A DNA stretch of 26,494 nucleotides from CAKAHY01 sp041848045 (GCA_041848045.1 JBGZHY010000071.1:1-26494); one strand, 5' to 3'. Counted from the first letter of the stretch, positions 7,353 through 14,331 are shown. The notes: generated from the letters alone by a model not told the origin. A program made the numbers and translations.

Positions 7353-7512
7353 ATCCGTGTTTTTTTTTTAATTTTCCAAGCTCTGCCGCCGCGTCTTTCA
7401 AAAGAGCCAGCTGCAAAGCCGCCGCCTGCTCCGCCTTCCAATAAGGCATAAGCCTCGTTTTGCTGTGCCCGGGAAGCGGCGCCTTGGTAAATAAAATCAC
7501 TGCTTTTTTCAT
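7114..7512 (-). CDS. Glycosyltransferase fusion, N-terminal part (DUF2064/TIGR04282), frameshifted
   Basis: The N-terminal 51 residues are genuine. They start MKKAVILFTKAPLPGHSKTR, the hallmark of the DUF2064/TIGR04282 nucleotide-sugar-transferase-like fold. The reading frame then crosses an A10 run (7369-7360). Beyond it the frame reads through unrelated sequence to a stop at 7114. Removing one A continues as KKNTDVFIYYALQEAV in the frame of the following fragment, which is the expected family sequence. The ATG at 7512 has AAGGAAA directly before it and lies 12 bp after the iron-sulfur protein stop. The break may be a real mutation, a homopolymer sequencing error, or a slippage-controlled switch. 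Confidence 0.8.
   Translation of the reverse strand: MKKAVILFTKAPLPGHSKTRLMPYWKAEQAAALQLALLKDAAAELGKLKKKHGCVYLLCAAGGCTGEDAKKTADPHFRRKCFLQTPGGQRSGREDASCHRCRAGRGIRCLCAVRQRHSAVVCRRYDGGFCQA
7360..7369. repeat. A10/T10 homopolymer at the frameshift point
   Basis: Ten T on the plus strand (ten A in the mRNA) lie inside the glycosyltransferase fusion gene. Nine A would restore one continuous reading frame. Runs of this length are known sites of replication slippage, RNA polymerase slippage and sequencing indels. Confidence 0.9.
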
Positions 7513-7524
7513 TTTCCTTATCCT

Positions 7525-8499
7525 CTATAAAAACTTGGTCTTCACCCGGTTCATCCAAGAATGTTTCCCATCCGGCTCCTCACGGCTTTCCAGAATTAAA
7601 GGCAGAAAATGGGATACCTGCACACAGCCCTGCCTGTGGAAATTTCCGGCACAGGTGCCGCAGTAGGTATGCACCGCCCCCGGATACTTCTCCTGCAAAT
7701 GCTTCGGCATATCCAATGCAAGCTGCCTTTCCTTGACGATGGCGCAGCCCCCCAGACCGCAGCACTGCACATCCTTTACATAGTCCGGCTCCGCAGGCAG
7801 ATAAGGGCGTACATATTCTACCCAGATTTTATTTTCCCTGTCCGGACAAGGCAGGTAAATCGGCGCCTGCTCCTGCAAAACCTTCCCCAGTCCCAGCTCT
7901 CTCAACTTTTCATAAATGCTGGTGATACGCACCCCCAGCCTGTCCCCGAAATGATAAAAGCAATTCGGACAAAGCAGCACCAGTTCCGTCACACCCCGCT
8001 CCTTAAGCTTTCCGCGGATTCTTCCCAAAATATTCTCTTCCTCCTTGACAAGCCCCAGCTCCGCAATCGGCTTGCCGCAGCAATCGTACACCGTATCGAT
8101 ATCCGCCTTTTCTTTCAGCAGCTTCGCAACAAGGGCGGTAGTCTTCGGAAAGAAAGAGGGAAAATTACAACCCGGAAACAGCAGGCTCCTGCTTCTTCCC
8201 TTCCGGTAGTTCTGAAACAGATAATTTTTTTTCTCCAACAAAAGTCCGCCATAGCCCTTTTGCTTTAAGCCGTACCTTCCCCTGCCGATTTCCTCTTTGC
8301 GCAGGTCTAAAATAATCTGCCTTCCGTCGATATCCTTCGGGCAAACCCGTGTACATTCCCCGCATAAAAAACAGTGGTAGGCCAGCTTACGCAGCTTATC
8401 CATATCACCGATGCTGATGTCATACTTGCTCAGAAAAGAACAGTGTCTGGTGCATTTTTTACAGTGTATGCATTTGGTAAAATCACAGTGCTTCTCCAC
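7525..8499 (-). CDS. 4Fe-4S dicluster protein with two CCG (heterodisulfide-reductase-like) domains
   Basis: This 324-aa protein, starting at GTG 8499, is predicted soluble or peripheral. Two ferredoxin-type motifs bind two 4Fe-4S clusters: Cys10, 13, 16, 20 (CIHCKKCTRHC) and Cys43, 46, 49, 53 (CFLCGECTRVCP). Two cysteine-rich CCG domains follow (PGCN with DCCGKP; QCCGLGGC with YCGTCAGN), as in the HdrB/HdrD, GlpC and LutA families. These domains coordinate an iron-sulfur centre that handles disulfide or thiol chemistry or electron transfer. The GTG is chosen because AAAAGGAG precedes it by 7 bases; an earlier ATG would add a run translated from inside the upstream gene. It overlaps that gene by 17 bp. 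A role in sulfur redox chemistry next to rhodaneses is plausible but inferred. Confidence 0.87.
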   Translation of the reverse strand: MEKHCDFTKCIHCKKCTRHCSFLSKYDISIGDMDKLRKLAYHCFLCGECTRVCPKDIDGRQIILDLRKEEIGRGRYGLKQKGYGGLLLEKKNYLFQNYRKGRSRSLLFPGCNFPSFFPKTTALVAKLLKEKADIDTVYDCCGKPIAELGLVKEEENILGRIRGKLKERGVTELVLLCPNCFYHFGDRLGVRITSIYEKLRELGLGKVLQEQAPIYLPCPDRENKIWVEYVRPYLPAEPDYVKDVQCCGLGGCAIVKERQLALDMPKHLQEKYPGAVHTYCGTCAGNFHRQGCVQVSHFLPLILESREEPDGKHSWMNRVKTKFL

Positions 8500-9175
8500 T
8501 CCCCATCTCCTTTTCCACCACATATTTCTTAAAGAAAAAGGCGCAGGTAAATACCACAAACGCCAAAGCAAGGGAAATACCGATATATAAAACCCGATTG
8601 CCTGCATCCACAAAGCCTGCCGTGCCGACAGTGTACATTGCCGTACCCGGCAAAATAAAAATAAAGGTAAAGAAAGAATATGTCGTAAAACGCATATCCG
8701 TTACGCCATAGGCAAAATTCTGCAAATTAAAGGGAAACAAAGGCACCAGGCGGGTCAGCATCAGGATGTAGATTTCATTCTTTTTCATATCCTCAAACAG
8801 ATACTTGCGCAGATAAGGGTTCTTCATCGCCATAGGCTTAATCTTATCCTGTAAAAAATAGCGCCCTGCCACAAAGGAAATCATAGCCCCAAGACCCGCG
8901 GCAAGGGTGCACAAAATCGTTCCCCAAAAAGCGCCGAACAGAATACCCGCGGCAATGGCAAAACTTACCCCCGGCAAAGCCAGCAAAACGCTGCCCGCCA
9001 CCGTTGCACCGATATAAATCAGGCTTGCCAGGAGGAAGTTTTCTTTTACCAAATGCTTCATCCCGGAAAGCTCTTCCACGCTTAAGTAACGCCACAGCTT
9101 AAAGTAATGGTTGAGTGCAAACAAAAGCAGAACCAGCAGAACAAAAAACAGGAGCTTTTTATTTTTCTTTTCCAT
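8483..9175 (-). CDS. TVP38/TMEM64 (VTT domain) membrane protein, copy B
   Basis: This 230-aa membrane protein is of the YdjX/YdjZ-like TVP38 family. It has an N-terminal membrane segment (residues 8-24), then the VTT core. The core includes LLALPGVSFAIAAGILFG and GLGAMISFVAGRYF, the arginine segment LTRLVPLFPFNLQNFAYG, and a final membrane segment (about 197-215). The ATG at 9175 is preceded by GGGGG and overlaps the upstream membrane-protein gene by 17 bp. It is the second TVP38 protein of the window; both operons pair a rhodanese lipoprotein with a TVP38 protein. E. coli also carries two TVP38 genes (ydjX, ydjZ) near a rhodanese gene (ynjE). Function is unproven. Confidence 0.9.
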   Translation of the reverse strand: MEKKNKKLLFFVLLVLLLFALNHYFKLWRYLSVEELSGMKHLVKENFLLASLIYIGATVAGSVLLALPGVSFAIAAGILFGAFWGTILCTLAAGLGAMISFVAGRYFLQDKIKPMAMKNPYLRKYLFEDMKKNEIYILMLTRLVPLFPFNLQNFAYGVTDMRFTTYSFFTFIFILPGTAMYTVGTAGFVDAGNRVLYIGISLALAFVVFTCAFFFKKYVVEKEMGSGEAL

Positions 9176-9605
9176 TTTTCCCCCATTCTATCTTACACAA
9201 ACGCAGGATCTGTACCAAAAATGCCGCCAGCAGCAAAATGGCGAGGGCGTAATAGTCCTTATAGCTTTTGGTATTTTGCAGGACAATCCAGAAGCATCCG
9301 AAAAAGATATAAAATGCCGTCAGAACCTTATCCGGTATATATTCCCGAGAATGATAAGACTTCCCTATTCGCCGCAGCAGGTATACAGCCGCAGTCAGCA
9401 AAAGAATAAACAGCAAAATCAAAAGCGAGCGCAGGGAAATCGGCAAACGGACAAAGGATTCCAGACGCTTATTAAAATAAACCATATATCTTGCCATTCC
9501 CATTTTGCTTTTTGTAAAATGCCGTATAGCATACATCCCTGCGCAAAACAAAAACTGCAGCAGGTACAGCATGCCGCTCAGCAGCATCCCCAATACTCTT
9601 TTCAT
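9159..9605 (-). CDS. Small polytopic membrane protein of unknown function
   Basis: This is a 148-aa protein I do not recognise. Hydrophobic stretches lie near residues 5-25, 60-80, 95-109 and 117-134, which suggests four membrane segments with short basic loops and a basic C-terminal tail (CKIEWGKNGKEK). The ATG at 9605 is chosen over a TTG one codon earlier because GGAAGGAAAAG ends just before it with suitable spacing. It is the first gene after the hairpin that follows the YnjE-like gene, and it overlaps the TVP38 gene by 17 bp, so it is probably cotranslated with it. It could be an accessory subunit for the TVP38 protein; that is only context. Confidence 0.75.
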   Translation of the reverse strand: MKRVLGMLLSGMLYLLQFLFCAGMYAIRHFTKSKMGMARYMVYFNKRLESFVRLPISLRSLLILLFILLLTAAVYLLRRIGKSYHSREYIPDKVLTAFYIFFGCFWIVLQNTKSYKDYYALAILLLAAFLVQILRLCKIEWGKNGKEK

Positions 9606-9626
9606 CAAACTTTTCCTTCCGTCTAT

Positions 9627-9660
9627 AAAAGAAAAGAGTTCCGCCGCCGAAACTCTTTTC
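9627..9660 (-). terminator. Hairpin after the YnjE-like gene (terminator or attenuator)
   Basis: The perfect 10-bp arms GAAAAGAGTT and AACTCTTTTC (9660-9651 and 9640-9631, minus strand) enclose a GC-rich 10-base loop, followed by TTTT. The hairpin begins 12 bp past the rhodanese stop and lies before the rest of operon B. As in operon A, it probably reduces rather than blocks transcription of the following genes. Confidence 0.75.
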
Positions 9661-9672
9661 CGTAAATTCTGA

Positions 9673-10803
9673 TTACTTCGCCGCCTTATCCGTGCTTAAG
9701 TCGGATACTTTCACTTCCTGATAATCCGCACTGCCCGGCTCGCCCAACTGCACCGGATTCTCCGGATCCATCTGCCACTGATACCAGCCGCCGTCATACA
9801 GATACACATTGTCCAAACCGTTCTCATATCCGATTAAGAAAGGAACACAGGCTCTCCAGCCCGTACCGCAGTAGAATGCCAAATCATTGTCATCCGTGGA
9901 AGCACCGTACTCCGCCAAATACTTATTCAGGGTATCCAAACCTACAATGGTGCCGTCTGCATTGTTGTAGGACTTATCGTCCGTATCATGACCCCAGATT
10001 GCCCCCAGAGGCTCGCCTGCTCTGTCAATATAACTGTAACCGGAGGTTTCTCCCAAAAATTCTTTCTTGGAGCGAATGCTGACAAGTCGGAAGCCTTCCT
10101 CATTTGCCAGTCTTTCCTTCACTTCGTCTATGCTCAGCACATACTCCGGATGTGCCGGAATGCTGGTGCCGAAATCCTTTTCCGTTGCCACCGGCTCGTT
10201 AATCTTGGTTTCCAGCTCATAACCGGCCTTCTTCCATGCATCCAGTCCGCCGCTTAAGTTCTTTACATTCTCTACGCCTGCCCACAGCAAAAGTACAGCT
10301 ACTCTGTCGTCCGCCGCAATCTCCGGCGTATTGCCGTAGGTAATCACCGTGGTATCCTTGGTAATGCCGTATTCCTTCAGCAGCTTCTCCACTTCCTCTG
10401 CGCTTCTGTAGTTCCAAAATTCCTCGGACTCCACGGAATCCGTATTCATATGCAGCGCTCCCGGGATATGCCCCTGGGTATAATCCTTATCGTCGGCAAT
10501 TTCACCCCATGCCGCTTCCAAAATCACATAATCGGCAGATTCCTCCTGCTCACCGTCAATCACGGACTTCACCCAGTCTGCTCCTACATATACCTTTCTC
10601 TTGTCCACCGCTTCCACTGTGGCAGCCGTGCTTTCCGTAGTCGTAGCTGCCGCCTCGCTGCTTGCCGCTGTCGCTTCCGCAGCCGTACTTGCCGCCGTTG
10701 TTTCCGCAGCCGTGGTCTGGGTCGTTGCCGTCTGTCCGCAGGCAGATAAAAGAGCCGTACAGGAAAGCGCCAAAACCGCTATGCTTATGATAGATTTCTT
10801 CAT
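9673..10803 (-). CDS. YnjE-like rhodanese lipoprotein (sulfurtransferase)
   Basis: This 376-aa lipoprotein has lipobox LLSAC (Cys22), then a Thr/Ala/Glu/Ser linker to about residue 66 and two rhodanese-type regions. In the first (about 72-200) the active-site position reads TYGNTPE (155-161), with no cysteine, so it is probably non-catalytic. The second (about 222-350) has YCGTGWRAC with Cys312, then YLYDGGWYQW. The CGTGWR loop and the DGGW motif match what I recall of E. coli YnjE, a multi-domain thiosulfate sulfurtransferase. The ATG at 10803 has GGAGG 8 bases upstream; an in-frame ATG seven codons earlier lacks a site. It heads operon B and is preceded by the shared 37-bp element. Confidence 0.92.
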   Translation of the reverse strand: MKKSIISIAVLALSCTALLSACGQTATTQTTAAETTAASTAAEATAASSEAAATTTESTAATVEAVDKRKVYVGADWVKSVIDGEQEESADYVILEAAWGEIADDKDYTQGHIPGALHMNTDSVESEEFWNYRSAEEVEKLLKEYGITKDTTVITYGNTPEIAADDRVAVLLLWAGVENVKNLSGGLDAWKKAGYELETKINEPVATEKDFGTSIPAHPEYVLSIDEVKERLANEEGFRLVSIRSKKEFLGETSGYSYIDRAGEPLGAIWGHDTDDKSYNNADGTIVGLDTLNKYLAEYGASTDDNDLAFYCGTGWRACVPFLIGYENGLDNVYLYDGGWYQWQMDPENPVQLGEPGSADYQEVKVSDLSTDKAAK

Positions 10804-10915
10804 TACATTTCCTCCATTTTGCACATCTACAAGTTATATTGCCGATTATCGCCTCCCCTACAAAATATGGAGGGCACCGACTTCATTCCTTATACACCAA
10901 AACGAAGAAAAAGTA

Positions 10916-10952
10916 TAATTGATAATATCTATAAAACTTTTTATTTATAGAT
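10916..10952 (-). promoter_or_regulatory. Shared 37-bp AT-rich element, copy B
   Basis: This element aligns without gaps with 5091-5127 (30/37 identical). It lies 113 bp upstream of the YnjE-like ATG and is one side of a longer palindrome. A TATACT hexamer (10917-10912, minus strand) at its downstream edge could be a -10 box, so a bound protein would cover the promoter. The transcript would have a leader of about 100 bases. The regulator is unknown. Confidence 0.6.
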
Positions 10953-10957
10953 ATTAT
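10922..10957. repeat. Perfect 14-bp inverted repeat at the end of nagA
   Basis: ATAATATCTATAAA (10922-10935) pairs perfectly with TTTATAGATATTAT (10944-10957) across an 8-base loop. It overlaps the nagA stop codon (10956-10954). The stem is almost purely AT. It could be a weak nagA terminator, and it also forms part of the 37-bp element shared by the rhodanese promoters, so it may be mainly an operator. Confidence 0.6.
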
Positions 10958-12105
10958 TGATATTTCTTTCCGCCGATAAAGGTAGCCGCCAGGGTGTTGT
11001 CCTCCTCCAGCAGCACAAAATCCGCCCGTTTGCCCACCCGGATATCACCCACTTTATCATAGATACCGATCAGCTTGGCAGGATTTTTCGTAAACATATC
11101 GATGATTTCTTCCACCGGTCTTCCGGTAAAAGATAAAACATTCCGAAAAGCCTGTATCATCGTCAGGGTAGAGCCTGCACGGTTGTTGTTCAGAATCAGC
11201 CTGGCATCCCCGTCCTTTACGATAACGTCATTGACCCCCAGCTTATACTGCCCGTCCGGCAGACCTGCCGCCATGATGGAATCCGTCACCGCCACCACCT
11301 TGTCCAGACCCTTGGTTTTGATAATCAGGCGCACCGTTCCCGGATGCAAATGTCTGCCGTCACAAATCATTTCGCAGTACACCTCGTCCGATTCCAGCAC
11401 GGAGCCCCAGATGGCAGGCTCATGCTGGTGCAGAAGACGCATGGCATTGCCCGTATGGGTCGCCGCCCGCGCGCCCTTGTCAATAGCGGCATTGGCGGTA
11501 TCGTAATCGGCACCGGAATGACCGATGGCAACCTGTATCCCCATCTTCCTCAGACGCGGTATCATCTTTAAATTGCCCTTCACCTCCGGCGAAAGGGTCA
11601 TGTAGCGAATTTTCCCCGCCGCTTTTTCCTGGTATTCCCTGGCCAATACGGAATTGCCCACCTGTAAAAGCTCCTCCGGCATGGCACCCTTATACTGCGG
11701 CGCCAAAAAAGGTCCTTCCAAATGAATGCCGGCAATATTGGCTCCCCTATGCTCAAGCTTCTCCCATTTCTTATATTCTTCGATGCACCACAGGGTCTGC
11801 TCCACCGTATCCGTTAAAATGGAACACAGCCATGAAGTGGTTCCCTGACTCGCAAAAAAGCGGCAGACCTTTTCATAATCCTCCGCCCTGGCTGCATTGA
11901 CGTCTACCCCCACCGCACCGTGGGTATGGATATCCACAAAGCCCGGAACCAGGCGCTTTCCTTTTAAATCCACTTCTTCTTCCGCTTCGGAAAAATCCGC
12001 AAGCCTGTGACTGATGGCGCTGATTATGCCCTCCTCCACCAGAATATGTGCGTGCCGGAATCGATTATCCAGCAATATAAGCCCGTTTTTCAATACTGTT
12101 TTCAT
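10954..12105 (-). CDS. nagA: N-acetylglucosamine-6-phosphate deacetylase
   Basis: This 383-aa cytoplasmic amidohydrolase is of normal family length. It removes acetate from GlcNAc-6-phosphate, giving glucosamine-6-phosphate for wall-sugar recycling or glycolysis. The metal and catalytic residues expected for NagA are all present: DIHTHG (His60, His62), HLEGPF (Glu130), IGHSGA (His196), ATHTGNAM (His217) and VTDS (Asp275). The segment after His217 usually reads LFNAM or LYNAM, so TGNAM is a minor oddity. The ATG at 12105 is preceded by AGGAGAG and lies 10 bp after the response-regulator stop, so it is the last gene of a kinase-regulator-nagA operon. No nagB is visible nearby. Confidence 0.95.
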   Translation of the reverse strand: MKTVLKNGLILLDNRFRHAHILVEEGIISAISHRLADFSEAEEEVDLKGKRLVPGFVDIHTHGAVGVDVNAARAEDYEKVCRFFASQGTTSWLCSILTDTVEQTLWCIEEYKKWEKLEHRGANIAGIHLEGPFLAPQYKGAMPEELLQVGNSVLAREYQEKAAGKIRYMTLSPEVKGNLKMIPRLRKMGIQVAIGHSGADYDTANAAIDKGARAATHTGNAMRLLHQHEPAIWGSVLESDEVYCEMICDGRHLHPGTVRLIIKTKGLDKVVAVTDSIMAAGLPDGQYKLGVNDVIVKDGDARLILNNNRAGSTLTMIQAFRNVLSFTGRPVEEIIDMFTKNPAKLIGIYDKVGDIRVGKRADFVLLEEDNTLAATFIGGKKYQ

Positions 12106-12115
12106 CTTCTCTCTC

Positions 12116-12781
12116 CTAAAACAAATGATATAAATTCAATTCCTTAATCATTGATACAATTTCCTTGGTTCGGGTGCAGCCGAATTTTCGCAGCAGACTC
12201 TTGATTTGGGTTTTGACCGTAATCTGCTCCACGCAGCGTATTTCGGCTATCTCCTTGATTTTTTTATCCTCCAGCAACAACTTTACCAGCTCTCTCTCCG
12301 CCTTGGTCAGGGTGGAAACATTGCTGATAAAGAACAAAAGACTGCGCTCGGACAGCTGCAGACGTTTGTACTCCTGCATAATAACATTTTGTATACGTGC
12401 CTGCATCAAAGGCTTGTCCAGATACGCATTTTTGATGTGCTCGATAATCAAGGGCGCAGGGCTGTCCTTAATGATATAGTCCACCGCCCCGCTGCCCATG
12501 GCTTTGATGATCATTTCATCGGTTTCATGGATGGTCAGGTAAATGATTTTCTGCTGCGGCTTTATGTCATGAATGCTCGCCGTCGCATGGATACCCGCAT
12601 ATATATGCTCCATCTCGATATCCATCAAAATAATATCCGCCGAAAGCTCCGTTGCCAATTTGACGATTTCCTTGCCGGATGCCGCCATACCGATAACCTC
12701 TATTTCCGGATCCTTTTCCAGTTCTTCCTTTAAATGATTCCGCAGAATATCAAAATCCTCGGCAATTAAGACCTTTATCAT
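12116..12781 (-). CDS. Two-component response regulator, LuxR/NarL type
   Basis: This 221-aa transcription factor has an N-terminal receiver domain with the acidic pocket IAEDFD and phosphoacceptor Asp54 (ILMDIEM). A C-terminal helix-turn-helix (about 158-212) reads LTKAERELVKLLLEDKKIKEIAE followed by TVKTQIKSLLRKFG in the NarL/FixJ manner. Its ATG overlaps the stop of the kinase gene by 4 bp (ATGA), so the two are certainly cotranslated partners. It may control its own operon with nagA, or the divergent transporter gene; no operator is recognised. The HTH is more divergent than usual but complete. Confidence 0.92.
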   Translation of the reverse strand: MIKVLIAEDFDILRNHLKEELEKDPEIEVIGMAASGKEIVKLATELSADIILMDIEMEHIYAGIHATASIHDIKPQQKIIYLTIHETDEMIIKAMGSGAVDYIIKDSPAPLIIEHIKNAYLDKPLMQARIQNVIMQEYKRLQLSERSLLFFISNVSTLTKAERELVKLLLEDKKIKEIAEIRCVEQITVKTQIKSLLRKFGCTRTKEIVSMIKELNLYHLF

Positions 12782-14274
12782 ACTATCCTCCCGTACTTGG
12801 GTATGGAAACGAAAAAGCTTGTCCCTTCTCCCTCTTTGCTTTCCAGCTTTAAAATACCGTAATGGTTCTTCACAATCTGCCTGACGTAATACAAACCCAA
12901 GCCCCAGTTGGTATTGGTGTTTTTGCTGGTGTAAAAAGGCTCAAATATCTTCTTTTGCAGCTTCCTGCTCATGCCGCTGCCCGTATCTCTGATTTCAAAG
13001 GTGATATACAGGCGATCCTTACGCAGACAGAGAAAAATCTTCTTCTCCTCCTTGTCCGCTGCCGCCATATTTTCATAGGCATTGATCAGAATATTGTACA
13101 GCGCCTCGCAAAGATGCACCGTATCCGCCAAAATTTCATCTTCATCCGCCCCCGTCACGACAAGCTCGGCATCCGGGTACTTATTATACAGCATCTCCAT
13201 ACTTTTTTCCAAAATTTCCTTAGCCGAAACCGGCATCAGTGTCATCTGCTTGGTGCGGATGCTTTTATAAATATTATCCATTCGGTTGATGATGCTTTTA
13301 TTCATCTCTTCCAGCAGCGCCAGATGTGCCAGTGCCGCTTCCTTATCCGCTTCCTCCTTGTTCAGCTCTGCGGAAAGCTTTGCCAGAATAATCTTGCTGG
13401 CCAAAAGCTGGTTCTTCATTCCGTGGACAAATACGGAAAGGCTTTTGCTTGCCATATCCATTTTCTTTTGTATCTGGATATCTCCCTTGGTTTCCTCATA
13501 TTCCATACCGGAGTAAGAGCCCAGATTATAAAAACCGAAGATGCCGAAAACCGTGGTCAGACCCGATACCAAAACCCAATACCGAATATCGCCTCCCAGC
13601 AAATTGGAATACAGCAGCCCGCCGTAGCGCATGTATTCACCGGCGTACATCCTGTAGACCTGTATCGGATCCTGCCGGAAATACAGCCAGTACATCGTCC
13701 CCATACAAAACAAAAACAGCATAATGTAACGGAACTGCCTTTTGCAATAGGGGATGGTAATGCTCTTATATTCCACCAGCAAAAGAATAATGGCCGCCGC
13801 CAGATAGATCTGTATCCATACAACCGTAAATATAATCATTGCCAGTTCCCAGTGCCTTGCTTCCAAAGCCAGGAAAACACGGGGATGATACAAAATCAGA
13901 CTGCTAAGCGGCAGCAGCGGCACTGCAAAATACTTATGTTTGGTACGAACCGCCGGTGAAACCATTGAATCTTCCAAAGCCAACATCAGGAAGAATCCCG
14001 GAAACAAGGCTCTGCCGACGGCAATCATATAGCCTAACTTCGTCAAGGGAAAAATCAGATAGGACAACTTCCGCTGTACCCGAATATCAAAAAACAGAAA
14101 AAATTTCTGCTCGGTACTCAGGCCCCCGGTCTTTGCCTGAAAAATGATGATGCCGATGAACATCACGAACAGGCTCAAGCACAGTCCCAGCATCAGAACC
14201 GTTTTAAGGTTTCTTCGCAGGAAAAAAATCACAATCGAAGAAATCATAATAAAAAACAAGACCACAAACAACAT
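12778..14274 (-). CDS. Sensor histidine kinase with polytopic membrane N-terminus
   Basis: This 498-aa membrane kinase is the partner of the following regulator. Residues 1 to about 250 are rich in hydrophobic segments (about seven) with no obvious extracellular sensor domain. The dimerisation/phosphoacceptor region carries VFVHGMKNQL with His284. The ATPase domain has the N box NILINAYENM, DTGSGM and WGLGLYYVRQIV. The ATG at 14274 is preferred to one at 14304 because GAGGGCAGAG precedes it and the upstream ATG overlaps a candidate -10 box. The ligand is unknown. Linkage to nagA suggests a cell-wall or amino-sugar cue; linkage to the divergent AbgT gene would be an alternative. Confidence 0.92.
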   Translation of the reverse strand: MLFVVLFFIMISSIVIFFLRRNLKTVLMLGLCLSLFVMFIGIIIFQAKTGGLSTEQKFFLFFDIRVQRKLSYLIFPLTKLGYMIAVGRALFPGFFLMLALEDSMVSPAVRTKHKYFAVPLLPLSSLILYHPRVFLALEARHWELAMIIFTVVWIQIYLAAAIILLLVEYKSITIPYCKRQFRYIMLFLFCMGTMYWLYFRQDPIQVYRMYAGEYMRYGGLLYSNLLGGDIRYWVLVSGLTTVFGIFGFYNLGSYSGMEYEETKGDIQIQKKMDMASKSLSVFVHGMKNQLLASKIILAKLSAELNKEEADKEAALAHLALLEEMNKSIINRMDNIYKSIRTKQMTLMPVSAKEILEKSMEMLYNKYPDAELVVTGADEDEILADTVHLCEALYNILINAYENMAAADKEEKKIFLCLRKDRLYITFEIRDTGSGMSRKLQKKIFEPFYTSKNTNTNWGLGLYYVRQIVKNHYGILKLESKEGEGTSFFVSIPKYGRIV

Positions 14275-14302
14275 ATCTCTGCCCTCTTTTCTATACTTTC
14301 CC

Positions 14303-14331
14303 ATTGTAGCATAAATAATCTGTATTTTGTA
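14303..14331 (-). promoter_or_regulatory. Candidate promoter of the kinase-regulator-nagA operon
   Basis: An extended -10 TGCTACAAT is read on the minus strand at 14311-14303. The -35 region 17 bp upstream (TACAAA) is poor, as is usual with extended -10 boxes. Transcription would start near 14296, just upstream of the chosen ATG at 14274. Confidence 0.5.

Noticed and set aside
6156..7512. Arsenosugar or selenium-metabolite biosynthesis locus, from the TIGR04282/TIGR04283 family names
   Set aside because: No radical SAM (ArsS-like), arsenite methyltransferase or selenophosphate gene is in the window; the family names alone do not prove the pathway.
10916..10952. FNR/CRP-type site in the shared element because of the TTGAT half-site
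   Set aside because: FNR sites need TTGAT-N4-ATCAA; the matching ATCAA half is not at that spacing in either copy. A Fur box was considered too, but the match is only general AT-richness.
11443..11467. Inactivated NagA because ATHTGNAM replaces the usual ATHLFNAM
   Set aside because: The metal-binding His217 and all other catalytic residues are intact, so the change is probably tolerated.
12862..13959. Plus-strand open frame of 365 codons opposite the histidine kinase
   Set aside because: It lies entirely antisense to conserved kinase motifs and shows no recognisable domain or start signal.
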